Shown here piece by piece: positions 21,422-30,513 of a stretch of DNA of 64,000 nt. The stretch spans positions 744,001 to 808,000 of the forward strand of contig NZ_CP017689.1 of the NCBI RefSeq assembly GCF_001831495.1, written 5' to 3'. The stretch's first letter is position 1; every line of letters starts with the position of its first letter. Under the pieces are notes generated by a model. The model saw nothing but the letters and a program-made list of their open reading frames with translations, was not told the origin of the DNA and did not search any database. The DNA is from Thalassotalea crassostreae (GTDB taxonomy: Bacteria > Pseudomonadota > Gammaproteobacteria > Enterobacterales > Alteromonadaceae). The position numbers were made by a program, and so were the translations under genes.

Positions 21422-21434
21422 GACATATTATGTC
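21422..21434. promoter_or_regulatory. Third copy of the GACATATTATGTC operator candidate
   Basis: GACATATTATGTC is identical to the copy at 17606-17618 and is extended by one base pair on each side (AGACATATTATGTCT). It lies 119 bp upstream of the lipoprotein start on the minus strand and 66 bp before glnE on the plus strand. Control of the lipoprotein-DUF350-aminopropyltransferase unit is the simplest reading. Confidence 0.65.
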
Positions 21435-21499
21435 TAATGATTAAATTGTCATTTGCATTAATAACAACAGCATCAAAACACGGATATTAATTAGGTAGC

Positions 21500-24370
21500 T
21501 TGAAAGTGAATAACCCTGCAACTCACGACATCTCAAATGTTATTGATAATCAAAAGAAATTATATTTTGCACGTTTTTCAGAGCGCGCTGCTGAGCTTGG
21601 TCATGGTTTAAATGAGCCGCAGTTAGAAATATTGCGCTCGGCGTTTGGTTATAGTGATTTTATTGCTGATCAATTGATCGCCAAGCCGCAATGGGTCGAG
21701 GTAATCTTTAATAGTAATACCTTTGATTTCACTAAATTGAATAACATTGAAGATTACTTAGCTAAACAACTAGCTGATTGTACTGACGAGACTCAGCTCC
21801 ATAAGGTGTTACGTGATTGTCGAAACCAAGCAATGATAGCCATTGCAATTGCTGACTTATGTAAAAATGTTGATGCTGAAATTTCGTTGGCAAATATCTC
21901 TGCTTTAGCTGACACATTAATTTGTGGAGCACTAGATTGGTTAACAAAGTTTTGCCAGAACTTATGGGGTCAACCACAAGATGGCAATGGCAATGAACAA
22001 CCATTGTTGGTATATGGCATGGGTAAACTTGGCGGACAAGAATTAAATTATTCGTCTGACATTGACTTGATATTTGCCTTTCCTGAAAACGGCGAAACCG
22101 TTGGTGGCAGACGCGCGCTAGATAACCAGCAATTTTTTACTCGCCTTGGACAAAAGCTGATCACCGCGCTGAATCAAGTAACAACCGATGGTTTTGTCTA
22201 TCGGGTTGATATGAGGTTAAGGCCGTTTGGCGAAAGTGGACCTTTAGTACTTAACTTTACCGCGATGGAAAATTATTACCAAGAGCAGGGCAGAGATTGG
22301 GAACGTTACGCCATGCTTAAAGCAAGGCTTATCGGTAATAGCGAATATCATGAACAATTAAATAATCTACTTAGGCCTTTTGTTTACCGACGCTATATTG
22401 ACTTTAGTGTGATCGAAAGTTTCCGTCATATGAAACAAATGATCGCGCAAGAGGCGAGGCGTCGAAAACTACAATACAATATTAAGCTTGGCGTCGGCGG
22501 TATCCGCGAAATTGAATTTATTGTGCAAGTATTTCAGCTTATCCGCGGTGGACGAGAGAGAGAATTACAACAAAGAAATTTGTTAAAGGCGCTGCAACTT
22601 TTGGTCGAGTATGAATGTGTCAGTGCTGAGTCGGCGGCGAAGTTACGCTCAGCTTATTTGTTTTTGCGTCGCAGTGAAAATGCCATTCAAGCGTTTAAAG
22701 ACCAACAAACACAGCAGCTTCCCGATGAAAAAATTGACCAGGCTCGATTAGTACAATTATTCAGTTTGTCTGATTGGAGCGAGTATTTAGAATTATGTCA
22801 GCAACATATGCAAGCGGTCAATCAAGAGTTTAAGAGTTTGATTGGTGAGGATAACGAGCAAAGCACCAGTGTTGATCAACATTGGATCACTTATTGGCAT
22901 GCAAATTGGGATGAAGATGAAGCGACTCATTGGATCGAACAACGTCAAAGTGATTGGCAAAGTCAACAAATTCATTCTCAAATAAGTAGCTTTAAACATG
23001 ATTTGCTCAAACGCAGTATTGGCAACCGTGGCCGTTTAATTCTAGACAAGCTAATTCCACTATTGCTGGAGTTGCTAACGAGTGAAGAAAATGTCCATAT
23101 TTTGCTGCCCCGTGTACTTGATATTTTATTGAAAATCGCCACTCGAACTGCCTATTTAGAATTGTTATATGAGAATCTAGGTGCATTTAAACAGTTATTA
23201 AAACTGTGTGGCCGCAGTGTTTGGATCAGTGAACATTTAGCTAAATTTCCAATCTTGCTCGATGAGTTGATCGACCCTAATGTACTGTTCGCTATCGCTG
23301 ATTTAGGCGACTATAAACTTCATATTCAAGATGCATTGATGCGTATTCCTGAAGATGACCTTGAAGCTCAAATGGAAGGTTTAAGATTATTTAAAAAAGC
23401 ACGACAACTTAAGATAGCTGCAGCTGATATCAGCGGTGTGTTACCGGTGATGGAAGTAAGCGATCACTTAACCGCACTAGCCGAAGCCACCATAGAAGAA
23501 GTTGTTAATATGGCGTGGCATCAAATGGTGCAGCGGTATGGACAGCCAGAGTATACTGCTGGTAGTGACGATAAAGGCTTTGGTGTTATCGGTTACGGAA
23601 AATTAGGTGGTATTGAGCTTGGTTATGGCTCCGATTTAGATTTAGTCTTTGTACACCGCTGCCCATCGGACAACTATACAAATGGCGAAAAACAAATACC
23701 GTCGACTCAATTCTATTTAAAAATGGCGCAACGGATCCTGCATTTATTTAATACTCGAACACCTAATGGCATATTGTATGAAGCTGATATGCGACTACGA
23801 CCGTCGGGTAATTCTGGCTTAATGGTTGTGCACATTGATACGTTCAATCACTACCAACAAACAGATGCATGGACCTGGGAACATCAAGCGTTGGTGCGAG
23901 CTAGATTTGTATACGGCGATCAATCGTTGGCCGACAGGTTTACTGAAATCCGCAAAAATATTTTGGCGAATGAACGTGAACAGTCACTATTGGCCGCTGA
24001 TGTTATCAAGATGCGTGAAAAAATGCGTGGTCATTTAGACCAAAGCAGTGAAGATATTATCGACGTAAAACAATCACTTGGCGGGCTTGCAGATATAGAG
24101 TTCTTGGCCCAATATTTGGTGCTGAATTATAGTCATCAATATCCAGATTTAACGGAATATAGTGATAATGTCAGAGTTTTTGAAGCGTTAGCGAAGGCCA
24201 AGTTAATTAGCGAAGATGAAGAAAAGTTGTTGGTTGATAGTTATTGCGAGCTTAGAAACAAAGGTCACGAACAAGTGTTGCAAGATTTACCAACTAAAAT
24301 CGCTGCTGATCAGTCTTTAGATTTTCGTCAACAGGTTCAAAAGATTTATCAAAAATACTTACAGACATAA
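21500..24370 (+). CDS. glnE: Bifunctional glutamine synthetase adenylyltransferase/deadenylase
   Basis: 956 residues, close to the E. coli length of 946. GlnE attaches and removes AMP on glutamine synthetase in response to PII and glutamine. Two nucleotidyltransferase domains are visible with GxGKLGGxELxxxSDIDL-type signatures: GMGKLGGQELNYSSDIDLIF in the first half and GYGKLGGIELGYGSDLDLVF in the second. Both DxD catalytic pairs are intact. The start used is a TTG at 21500; a GTG lies two codons inside. The last codons overlap a terminator hairpin serving the convergent acyltransferase gene. Confidence 0.96.
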   Translation: MKVNNPATHDISNVIDNQKKLYFARFSERAAELGHGLNEPQLEILRSAFGYSDFIADQLIAKPQWVEVIFNSNTFDFTKLNNIEDYLAKQLADCTDETQLHKVLRDCRNQAMIAIAIADLCKNVDAEISLANISALADTLICGALDWLTKFCQNLWGQPQDGNGNEQPLLVYGMGKLGGQELNYSSDIDLIFAFPENGETVGGRRALDNQQFFTRLGQKLITALNQVTTDGFVYRVDMRLRPFGESGPLVLNFTAMENYYQEQGRDWERYAMLKARLIGNSEYHEQLNNLLRPFVYRRYIDFSVIESFRHMKQMIAQEARRRKLQYNIKLGVGGIREIEFIVQVFQLIRGGRERELQQRNLLKALQLLVEYECVSAESAAKLRSAYLFLRRSENAIQAFKDQQTQQLPDEKIDQARLVQLFSLSDWSEYLELCQQHMQAVNQEFKSLIGEDNEQSTSVDQHWITYWHANWDEDEATHWIEQRQSDWQSQQIHSQISSFKHDLLKRSIGNRGRLILDKLIPLLLELLTSEENVHILLPRVLDILLKIATRTAYLELLYENLGAFKQLLKLCGRSVWISEHLAKFPILLDELIDPNVLFAIADLGDYKLHIQDALMRIPEDDLEAQMEGLRLFKKARQLKIAAADISGVLPVMEVSDHLTALAEATIEEVVNMAWHQMVQRYGQPEYTAGSDDKGFGVIGYGKLGGIELGYGSDLDLVFVHRCPSDNYTNGEKQIPSTQFYLKMAQRILHLFNTRTPNGILYEADMRLRPSGNSGLMVVHIDTFNHYQQTDAWTWEHQALVRARFVYGDQSLADRFTEIRKNILANEREQSLLAADVIKMREKMRGHLDQSSEDIIDVKQSLGGLADIEFLAQYLVLNYSHQYPDLTEYSDNVRVFEALAKAKLISEDEEKLLVDSYCELRNKGHEQVLQDLPTKIAADQSLDFRQQVQKIYQKYLQT

Positions 24371-24388
24371 AATTATGCCTGTAAGTAC
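24350..24388 (-). terminator. Terminator of the lipid A acyltransferase gene, overlapping the glnE 3' end
   Basis: The stem TACTTACAG (24356-24364) with CTGTAAGTA (24379-24387), plus an inner CATA/TATG pairing, is followed on the minus strand by ATTTTT. It begins about 20 bp after the acyltransferase stop, and its far arm lies inside the final codons of glnE. Confidence 0.7.
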
Positions 24389-24409
24389 CTCATCTTCATC
24401 TAACCTAGA

Positions 24410-25348
24410 TTAGTTGTAAAAAGGTGGATCTTCTTTATTCGGGCGCGTCTTAAAGCGGCGGTGTAACCACATATATTGCTCAGGAGCTTTGCGAATAGCG
24501 GCTTCAACTTCTCTATTTACTCGAGTCAAATCTTGCTCATCATCACCGACTGGGAAGTTATCAAATGCCGGAGTAAACTCTAGTAAGTAACCGCTGTTAT
24601 CTTCTAATCTGCGAGGCACGATCATGAGTGTTTTAACGTTTTTCATTTTGGCAAACATCATCGTACCAAAGGTTGTTGCGGTTTGTGGCTCGTTAAAAAA
24701 TGGCACAAATATCGAACGCTTGCGACCATAGTCTTGATCCGGTAGATACACGCTAGTTTCACCTTTACGTATAGCTTTGAGCATGCCTTTAACGTTGGTT
24801 TTTTCGATCATATATTTATTTGAGCGAGCGCGACCTCGATGCTGAAAATATTCAAATAGCGCGTTATGATTTGGTCGATAAAAACACACGGTAGGATGAA
24901 CAATACCGGTTGCACGGCCAACAAACTCTAGACATAAGAAATGTACGGTTAAAAGTAATACGCCACTACCGTCGGCCTTTGCTTGTTCGAGGTGCTCTAA
25001 TCCTTTAACCTTTATTTTCCGTTTTACTCGCCAATCTGGCCACCACCAGCCCATGCCGGTTTCAAACAAGCCAATACCTGCGTTTTCAAAGTTTTGACGC
25101 AGCATTTTTTGTTGTTCTTCAGCCGATAATTCGGGAAAACAAACGCTAATATTTTTCTCTGCGACGCGTTTACGTTTACCGCCAACTTTTAACATTAAGC
25201 GACCTAAACCACGGCCCATAAGAAGCTGTAATTTATATGGTAACCAAGAGAGAAGGTATAAAAAAAGAACGCTTAGCCAAGTTAACCAGTATTGTGGTAA
25301 AAAGAAGCTCGCCTTTATCGATGTTTGTATAGATTTATTTTTGCTCAA
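24410..25348 (-). CDS. LpxL/LpxM-family lipid A acyltransferase
   Basis: 312 residues, the usual length. A single N-terminal membrane segment lies at about 19-37. The catalytic HX4E motif is H136-E141 (HFLCLE), followed by a DQDYG substrate loop (LPDQDYGRKRSIFVPFF), both characteristic of the lysophospholipid acyltransferase-like LpxL/M/P family. The enzyme adds a secondary acyl chain to Kdo2-lipid IVA at the inner membrane. Which position it acylates cannot be read from the sequence. It lies between glnE and hldE, an LPS-core gene. Confidence 0.88.
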   Translation of the reverse strand: MSKNKSIQTSIKASFFLPQYWLTWLSVLFLYLLSWLPYKLQLLMGRGLGRLMLKVGGKRKRVAEKNISVCFPELSAEEQQKMLRQNFENAGIGLFETGMGWWWPDWRVKRKIKVKGLEHLEQAKADGSGVLLLTVHFLCLEFVGRATGIVHPTVCFYRPNHNALFEYFQHRGRARSNKYMIEKTNVKGMLKAIRKGETSVYLPDQDYGRKRSIFVPFFNEPQTATTFGTMMFAKMKNVKTLMIVPRRLEDNSGYLLEFTPAFDNFPVGDDEQDLTRVNREVEAAIRKAPEQYMWLHRRFKTRPNKEDPPFYN

Positions 25349-25569
25349 AGTTCAATCAACTCAATAGTTTAACCAATTCTAATTTCGACAAAATAGGGAA
25401 ATAAGTCTAATTAATGTTACACTTGCATTAACAGTTTTAAATATAGCTTATACTAGGTGGAATAAATATAAGTGCATTATTTTTAAGAACGTTCTTATAC
25501 AAATACTGCGCACATAGTTAATCTAATTAGTATTATAATACTTTAATATAATCCGTAATGGAAAGCTCA

Positions 25570-26994
25570 ATGAAAGTAGATATTCCCAAATTTGATAAAA
25601 CTCGAGTTATGGTTGTTGGCGATGTAATGCTTGATCGCTATTGGACTGGACCAACTGCTCGAATTTCTCCAGAAGCGCCTGTCCCAGTGGTTAGAATTAA
25701 TAACGACGAAGATAGACCCGGTGGTGCTGCCAACGTAGCGTTAAACATTGCCAGTTTAGGTGGTCAGGTGACATTAACGGGAATTACCGGTGATGATGAA
25801 GTTGCCGATTCATTAGATACGCATTTATCGGCGATGGATGTAATTTGTCGATTTTCACGCAGTGAAGATGTGCCAACAATAACCAAGTTACGTGTGATGA
25901 GCCGTAATCAGCAATTGTTACGATTAGATTTTGAAGAGTCATTTTCAGAAATCGATAAATCAGAACTCAACAGCATTGTTGAAAATAACCTATTGCAACA
26001 CGACGTTTTAGTATTATCTGATTATGACAAAGGCACGTTATCAAATGTTCCTGATCTGGTAAGTTTAGCTCGAAACCATAATATCCCTGTTGTTGTAGAC
26101 CCAAAAGGCCATGACTTTTCTAAATATCGCGGCGCAACATTGATTACCCCTAACTTATCTGAATTTGAAGCGGTTGTTGGTGAATGTAAAGACGAAGCGG
26201 ACCTTGTTGCCAAGGGTAAAGCATTGCTTATTGAACTGGAGTTAGAAGCGTTGTTAGTGACGCGCTCTGAACATGGTATGACATTAATTCGCCAGGACGA
26301 AGAACTGCATATTCCAACGCAAGCACAAGAAGTTTATGATGTAACTGGTGCTGGCGATACTGTCATTGCAACACTATCTTTAGCGATTGCCGCTGGTTCA
26401 AGTTTTGCAGAAGCGAGTGCTTTGGCTAACGTTGCTGCGGGTATTGTTGTTGGCAAAATTGGTACATCGACCATTAGTGAAATTGAAATTGCTCAAGCAC
26501 TTACATTTGGTCAAGAAAGTGGTTCCGGTGTGGTTTCTGAAGAGCAGCTTAAAATCATTATTGAGCAAGCTAAACAGCGTGGCGAAAATGTTGTAATGAC
26601 GAATGGTTGTTTTGATATTTTACATGCTGGCCACGTTTCGTATTTAAGCCATGCTGGTGACATTGGAGACCGTCTAATTGTCGCGGTTAATGATGATGAT
26701 TCAGTTCGCCGCCTAAAAGGCTCAGGACGCCCTGTGAATCCAGTCGAGCGACGCATGGCTGTACTTGCCGGACTTGGCGCCGTTGATTGGGTAGTAAGCT
26801 TTAGCGAAGATACACCGCAACGCTTAATTGGTAATTTGCTCCCTGACGTATTAGTTAAAGGCGGTGATTACAAAGTAGAAGAGATTGCTGGCGGAGAAGA
26901 GGTAATTGCTAACGGCGGAGAAGTTCAAATATTGAATTTCGAAGAAGGTATTTCTACCACAGAAATTATCAACACCATACGTTTGAAAGACTAA
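25570..26994 (+). CDS. hldE: Bifunctional heptose-7-phosphate kinase / heptose-1-phosphate adenylyltransferase
   Basis: 474 residues from the chosen ATG at 25570, which has GGAAAG 5 nt upstream and matches the usual N-terminus MKVxxPxF; an ATG at 25558 is also possible. The PfkB-type kinase domain spans about 1-320 ([29 protein letters not shown]). The nucleotidyltransferase domain spans about 340-474 ([16 protein letters not shown], with the HxGH motif). The enzyme performs two steps of ADP-heptose synthesis for the LPS inner core. A terminator follows 39 bp after the stop. Confidence 0.96.
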   Translation: MKVDIPKFDKTRVMVVGDVMLDRYWTGPTARISPEAPVPVVRINNDEDRPGGAANVALNIASLGGQVTLTGITGDDEVADSLDTHLSAMDVICRFSRSEDVPTITKLRVMSRNQQLLRLDFEESFSEIDKSELNSIVENNLLQHDVLVLSDYDKGTLSNVPDLVSLARNHNIPVVVDPKGHDFSKYRGATLITPNLSEFEAVVGECKDEADLVAKGKALLIELELEALLVTRSEHGMTLIRQDEELHIPTQAQEVYDVTGAGDTVIATLSLAIAAGSSFAEASALANVAAGIVVGKIGTSTISEIEIAQALTFGQESGSGVVSEEQLKIIIEQAKQRGENVVMTNGCFDILHAGHVSYLSHAGDIGDRLIVAVNDDDSVRRLKGSGRPVNPVERRMAVLAGLGAVDWVVSFSEDTPQRLIGNLLPDVLVKGGDYKVEEIAGGEEVIANGGEVQILNFEEGISTTEIINTIRLKD

Positions 26995-27032
26995 TCTAAA
27001 AAACTTTCATCTCTAGATAAAGATAACAAATG

Positions 27033-27070
27033 AATGCCGGTTAACATAGAAATGTTAATCGGCATTTTTC
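27033..27070 (+). terminator. Rho-independent terminator of hldE
   Basis: A long stem (AATGCCGGTTAACAT at 27033-27047 with ATGTTAATCGGCATT at 27052-27066, one G-T pair) is followed by TTTTTC. It lies 39 bp after the hldE stop. Confidence 0.88.
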
Positions 27071-27079
27071 TCTATACCT

Positions 27080-27102
27080 TTTATGTCACAAAGTGACATA
27101 AA
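27080..27102. promoter_or_regulatory. Inverted repeat upstream of the PEP-CTERM gene
   Basis: Perfect 10-bp arms TTTATGTCAC and GTGACATAAA are separated by AAA. The repeat lies about 200 bp upstream of the sigma-54 promoter, a distance typical of enhancer-binding protein sites. Three further AAGTGCT heptamers at 27124, 27155 and 27187 continue the AAGTG at 27091 with spacings of 33, 31 and 32 bp, about three helical turns each. The function is inferred from position. The rest of 26995-27387 contains only the terminator and the promoter. Confidence 0.5.
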
Positions 27103-27303
27103 TAAAAAGCGCTGTCATCTTTCAAGTGCTAGGGCGAAACGAAAGGCCTCATTGAAGTGCTGCGGCTAAATTAATGGGTAAGAACAAAGTGCTCATAGCC
27201 AACAATCGGCAATGATAAACAGATGTCAGATTTTTTTACATAATGAATCGCCATTAATGAGTTCTTTTCTTTAAGTTATTGATAAATAATTACTTATCTT
27301 TCT

Positions 27304-27319
27304 TGGTTTGATTTTTGCT
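27304..27319 (+). promoter_or_regulatory. Sigma-54 (-24/-12) promoter candidate
   Basis: TGGTTTGATTTTTGCT contains GG and GC with exactly 10 nt between them, as in the consensus TGGCACGnnnnTTGCW. The match includes TGG, the G at the seventh position and TTGCT. Transcription would begin about 12 bp downstream, roughly 57 bp before the PEP-CTERM ATG. PEP-CTERM genes are known in some bacteria to depend on RpoN and the PrsK/PrsR pair, which fits. Confidence 0.65.
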
Positions 27320-27387
27320 TAAAATTAAATTAACAATAACTAAGAATAAATTCCCATTATTAGGAATCTACTATTAAGGAAAATGTA

Positions 27388-28158
27388 ATGAATATAAAAA
27401 TGATAAGGGCGTCTCTTGTTTGTTTCGCTGTGTATTTCAGTGGCTTTGCTAATGCTGGCTTAATCGATTTAAATACTTGGACTCAGCAAGGCACGTCTTC
27501 CAACGGTAATTGGGAAGTTGCGGCTGATGGTTCATCTGTTTTGCAAACAATTAACGGCTCAGCAACATTTTTTACCAGTACAAATTCATTTATTAATTCT
27601 GAGTTTACAGGGTCATTTAGCGTAAATGCTAATGGTGATAACGACTTTATTGGGTTTGTTTTTGGCTTTAATGGTCTAGACGATTTTTACCTTTTTGATT
27701 GGAAGCAAGGTACGCAATCACTTGGTGGGAGTGTCATAGGTTATGAAGGGTTTCGATTGTCTAAAATATCAACAGGCTTTGATGTTAATAATTTTAATGC
27801 CATGTGGAGCCATGCTGGGGCTGGGATAGATGTTTTAGGGACTGATTATGGCAGTAATCGTGGTTGGGCTAACAATACCAACTATGAATTTACTTTGGGC
27901 TACTCTACCTCAGAAATTAATATTTCAATTAATGGTGGCACATTCAATAACGAGCAAATATTCCACTTTTCGGATCTTAATAATAGCGCTGGTAAATTTG
28001 GTTTCTATAATTTGTCTCAAGCAGGTGTTCAATATAGTGGTTTTGAAGAGGATGTATGTAGCGAAAATTGTTCAGCGGACGTTCCCGAGCCTTCTACACT
28101 TGTCATTTTCGCTATAGGGGTTATGGGGTTAGCATCACGTAGGTTTAAAAAACAATAA
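27388..28158 (+). CDS. PEP-CTERM sorting-domain exported protein
   Basis: 256 residues. A signal peptide ends near residue 23 (FANA). The central region is Asn/Gly/Ser-rich beta-type sequence with DDFYLFDWKQGTQS, reminiscent of thrombospondin-C-terminal or lectin-like domains. The C-terminus carries VPEPSTLVIF at about 232, then a membrane segment, and ends RRFKKQ. This is the PEP-CTERM signal recognised by exosortase, which processes such proteins for release or surface attachment, often together with exopolysaccharide. No exosortase or EPS gene is adjacent. A terminator follows. Confidence 0.88.
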   Translation: MNIKMIRASLVCFAVYFSGFANAGLIDLNTWTQQGTSSNGNWEVAADGSSVLQTINGSATFFTSTNSFINSEFTGSFSVNANGDNDFIGFVFGFNGLDDFYLFDWKQGTQSLGGSVIGYEGFRLSKISTGFDVNNFNAMWSHAGAGIDVLGTDYGSNRGWANNTNYEFTLGYSTSEINISINGGTFNNEQIFHFSDLNNSAGKFGFYNLSQAGVQYSGFEEDVCSENCSADVPEPSTLVIFAIGVMGLASRRFKKQ

Positions 28159-28179
28159 ATTTAATTCTATTGAACACCC

Positions 28180-28208
28180 AAAAAGCACCACGTCGATGGT
28201 GCTTTTTC
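28180..28208 (+). terminator. Terminator after the PEP-CTERM gene
   Basis: A perfect 11-bp stem AAAAAGCACCA / TGGTGCTTTTT with the loop CGTCGA is followed by CTT. The A run on the other strand lets it also work for the convergent peroxidase gene. Confidence 0.85.
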
Positions 28209-28248
28209 TTAATATGTATAGGTTCGTTCATCGCTCTTTGAAACCGTC

Positions 28249-29184
28249 CTATTTTTCTTTAGCTAAGGATTCAATAAAGGTTACCGAAGGGGCAAAGAAT
28301 GCTGCACCAGTTTCCGCTTGGGTGTACTTCAACATATGATCGAAGTTTCCATAACCGTCACCTTCAATCATGCTCTTTAGCATCAATTCAAAGTTTTCTG
28401 GGCTGTAACAGTAGGAAATAAAGAACAAGCCTTGTACTTTCATGTGACCATAAGGCATTGAGTTTCTGACTATTTCTAATGATTTTCCATTACTGTCTTT
28501 AACGCTAGCACGTTTGATATGTGACGTATTTGGTTTGTCCGCACTGTCGTACTCAATGTTGTCTCGCTTGGTACGGGCAAAAACATCTTCTTGTTGTTTT
28601 TCCTTTAATGTTTCCCACAGTTGCATGTTATGGCGATAGCGTTGAATATGAAGGTAGCTGCCTTTAGCAAATTCATCTTCTTCTGCTACTAACGCTATTT
28701 CACGTTTGCGCATCCCTTTAGGATTTTCGGTGCCATCAACAAAGCCAGTTAAGTCTCTGCCATCAAGATAGCGAAAGCCTTTCACTTGTTCGATTAATTC
28801 AACGGCATCACCAAGTAATTCGCATACTTTGGAACTTACTACGTGGTTTACGTCTGCACGATCACTTCTGATTTCGATAAATAAATCGTAGCTAGTGGCA
28901 GGTGCAACCCTATCGTCGGCTTGAATTTGTTCGAATGGTCTTAGATTTTTAGGTCTAGATGCAGGATAAAAATCGTCCCAGTAGTTGGCGCCAATGGCAA
29001 TAACAGTCGCCATATTAGCTTCAGAAAACTGATCGGCATATTGATCAAACATTTCAGGAAGGGCAGCAAGAGCCTGGCGAATGAATGCATTTTTATTGTC
29101 CATTACGTTGAACATTAAATAATAACTATGCAGGTTTGGTTCGGCGCAAATACCAAATTGTTCTCGGGGCATTATAAATCTCAT
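28249..29184 (-). CDS. Dyp-type heme peroxidase
   Basis: 311 residues, the length of class P (YfeX-like) dye-decolourising peroxidases. The GxxDG motif appears as GFVDGTENPKG, supplying the distal Asp. A histidine in HIQRYRHNMQLWE is the likely proximal heme ligand. No twin-arginine signal or encapsulin-targeting tail is obvious, so it is probably cytoplasmic. The start may be ATG 29184 or the Met four codons later (MPREQFGICAEPN). It stands alone between two oppositely or separately transcribed units. Confidence 0.9.
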   Translation of the reverse strand: MRFIMPREQFGICAEPNLHSYYLMFNVMDNKNAFIRQALAALPEMFDQYADQFSEANMATVIAIGANYWDDFYPASRPKNLRPFEQIQADDRVAPATSYDLFIEIRSDRADVNHVVSSKVCELLGDAVELIEQVKGFRYLDGRDLTGFVDGTENPKGMRKREIALVAEEDEFAKGSYLHIQRYRHNMQLWETLKEKQQEDVFARTKRDNIEYDSADKPNTSHIKRASVKDSNGKSLEIVRNSMPYGHMKVQGLFFISYCYSPENFELMLKSMIEGDGYGNFDHMLKYTQAETGAAFFAPSVTFIESLAKEK

Positions 29185-29273
29185 TTCTCATTACGAATAG
29201 TATAAGTATATGAGTTTGTGAAGATTTTAAAAGGTTTATTTATAAGAATTATACGAGGCGGATTTATCGGTAT

Positions 29274-30080
29274 TTATTTCTGTGCTGGCACGCTAAAATA
29301 TTGTTTGTCATGCCAACGAAGCATAGTTAATTCGCCGCCCCAAACACAGCCCGTATCAAGTGCATAACCATTAGGATGTGAACATTGTCCAATGATACTT
29401 GCCCAATGGCCAAATACCCAAGGTGTTGTATCAAGCGTTGGAGATATCATATACCAAGGTAGCAATTCGCTTGTATCAGCTGGGGTGCCCTTGTAGCTGA
29501 GCTCTAAAGAACCATCACTAAAACACATACGCATGCGAGTAAAAGCATTTATAGTATAACGAAATTGCTCTTCTTCAGTCGTTGCCAAGCACCATGAATT
29601 AGGTGTATTGCCATACATACAAGCTAACCAGGTATTTCGATCAGAATTTGCTATTTTTTGTTGAGCTTTTTCGGCTTGCTCAAGCGCTTCTGTTAGCGAC
29701 CACTCTGGTGCGATTCCAGCATGAGATAAGTAAGCGTTTTCGTCGGGTAGTTGCCGTACTAATGGCTGTTGCGCTAACCAATCTAGTAACTCTTTGGCAT
29801 CAGGTGCATTGAGCAGTTGCTCGAGTTTATCATTGGCCTTAGGTTTTTTTAAACCGGCATACGTCGCTAACAAGTGCAGATCATGGTTACCTAACACCAC
29901 TTTGGCACTATCGCCAAGTTGTTTGATAAAGCGCAGTGTTTCTAATGAGTCAGGCCCTCTAGCGACTAGATCGCCACAGGGCCAGATTTGATCGGTTTTA
30001 GGATCGAAATTAACTTTGCTTAACAACGAAGTGAGCTCTTTAAAACAACCTTGAATATCACCAATAAGATATATCGCCAT
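29274..30080 (-). CDS. apaH: Symmetrical bis(5'-nucleosyl)-tetraphosphatase
   Basis: 268 residues, as usual. The metallophosphatase motifs are in place: YLIGDIQGC, GDLVARGPDSLETL and VLGNHDLHLLA. ApaH hydrolyses Ap4A to two ADP and also removes Np4 caps from RNA. It is the last gene of the conserved lptD-surA-pdxA-rsmA-apaG-apaH series on this strand. Confidence 0.96.
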   Translation of the reverse strand: MAIYLIGDIQGCFKELTSLLSKVNFDPKTDQIWPCGDLVARGPDSLETLRFIKQLGDSAKVVLGNHDLHLLATYAGLKKPKANDKLEQLLNAPDAKELLDWLAQQPLVRQLPDENAYLSHAGIAPEWSLTEALEQAEKAQQKIANSDRNTWLACMYGNTPNSWCLATTEEEQFRYTINAFTRMRMCFSDGSLELSYKGTPADTSELLPWYMISPTLDTTPWVFGHWASIIGQCSHPNGYALDTGCVWGGELTMLRWHDKQYFSVPAQK

Positions 30081-30104
30081 TGTTATAGTCCGTTGCCTAG
30101 CTTA

Positions 30105-30485
30105 TTAATTAAGGATGTTTGGCACGGCAAGACTAAATACAGGAATTTCAACTTTATGCAAATTCCCTTGAAGGTCTTTCATTGTGTAAAAACCTTCCAT
30201 TGTACCGATTGGCGTTTTGATGATTGAACCAGAGCTATAACGAAATCTTTGACCAGATTGTAGTACCGGTTGTTGTCCAACAACACCATCGCCTTCAACA
30301 CTAACCTTTGCACCATTGGCATCGGTAATTAACCAGCTACGAGACATCAATTGCATGGTTTTATTTGAATTGTTTTCAATGGTGATTGTGTAACTAAACA
30401 CGAAGCGATCTTGGTATTGATCAGATTGCTCTTCAATAAAATCAACTTTGGTACTGACTTTAATTAACTGTCCTGTTTCGCTCAA
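30105..30485 (-). CDS. apaG: ApaG protein (Co2+/Mg2+ efflux protein family)
   Basis: 126 residues, full length. The ApaG fold is fibronectin-like; FVFSYTITIENNSNKTMQL, SRSWLITDANG and GTMEGFYTMKD are the typical conserved segments. The exact role is not settled. It lies 24 bp before apaH and 28 bp after rsmA in the conserved order. Confidence 0.95.
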   Translation of the reverse strand: MSETGQLIKVSTKVDFIEEQSDQYQDRFVFSYTITIENNSNKTMQLMSRSWLITDANGAKVSVEGDGVVGQQPVLQSGQRFRYSSGSIIKTPIGTMEGFYTMKDLQGNLHKVEIPVFSLAVPNILN

Positions 30486-30513
30486 TTTTCCATTCCTATC
30501 TTTACTGTTCCAA

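Noticed and set aside
25484..25497. Perfect 14-bp palindrome TAAGAACGTTCTTA upstream of hldE.
   Set aside because: Several palindromes of this size are expected by chance, and there is no second copy or known regulator to support an operator.
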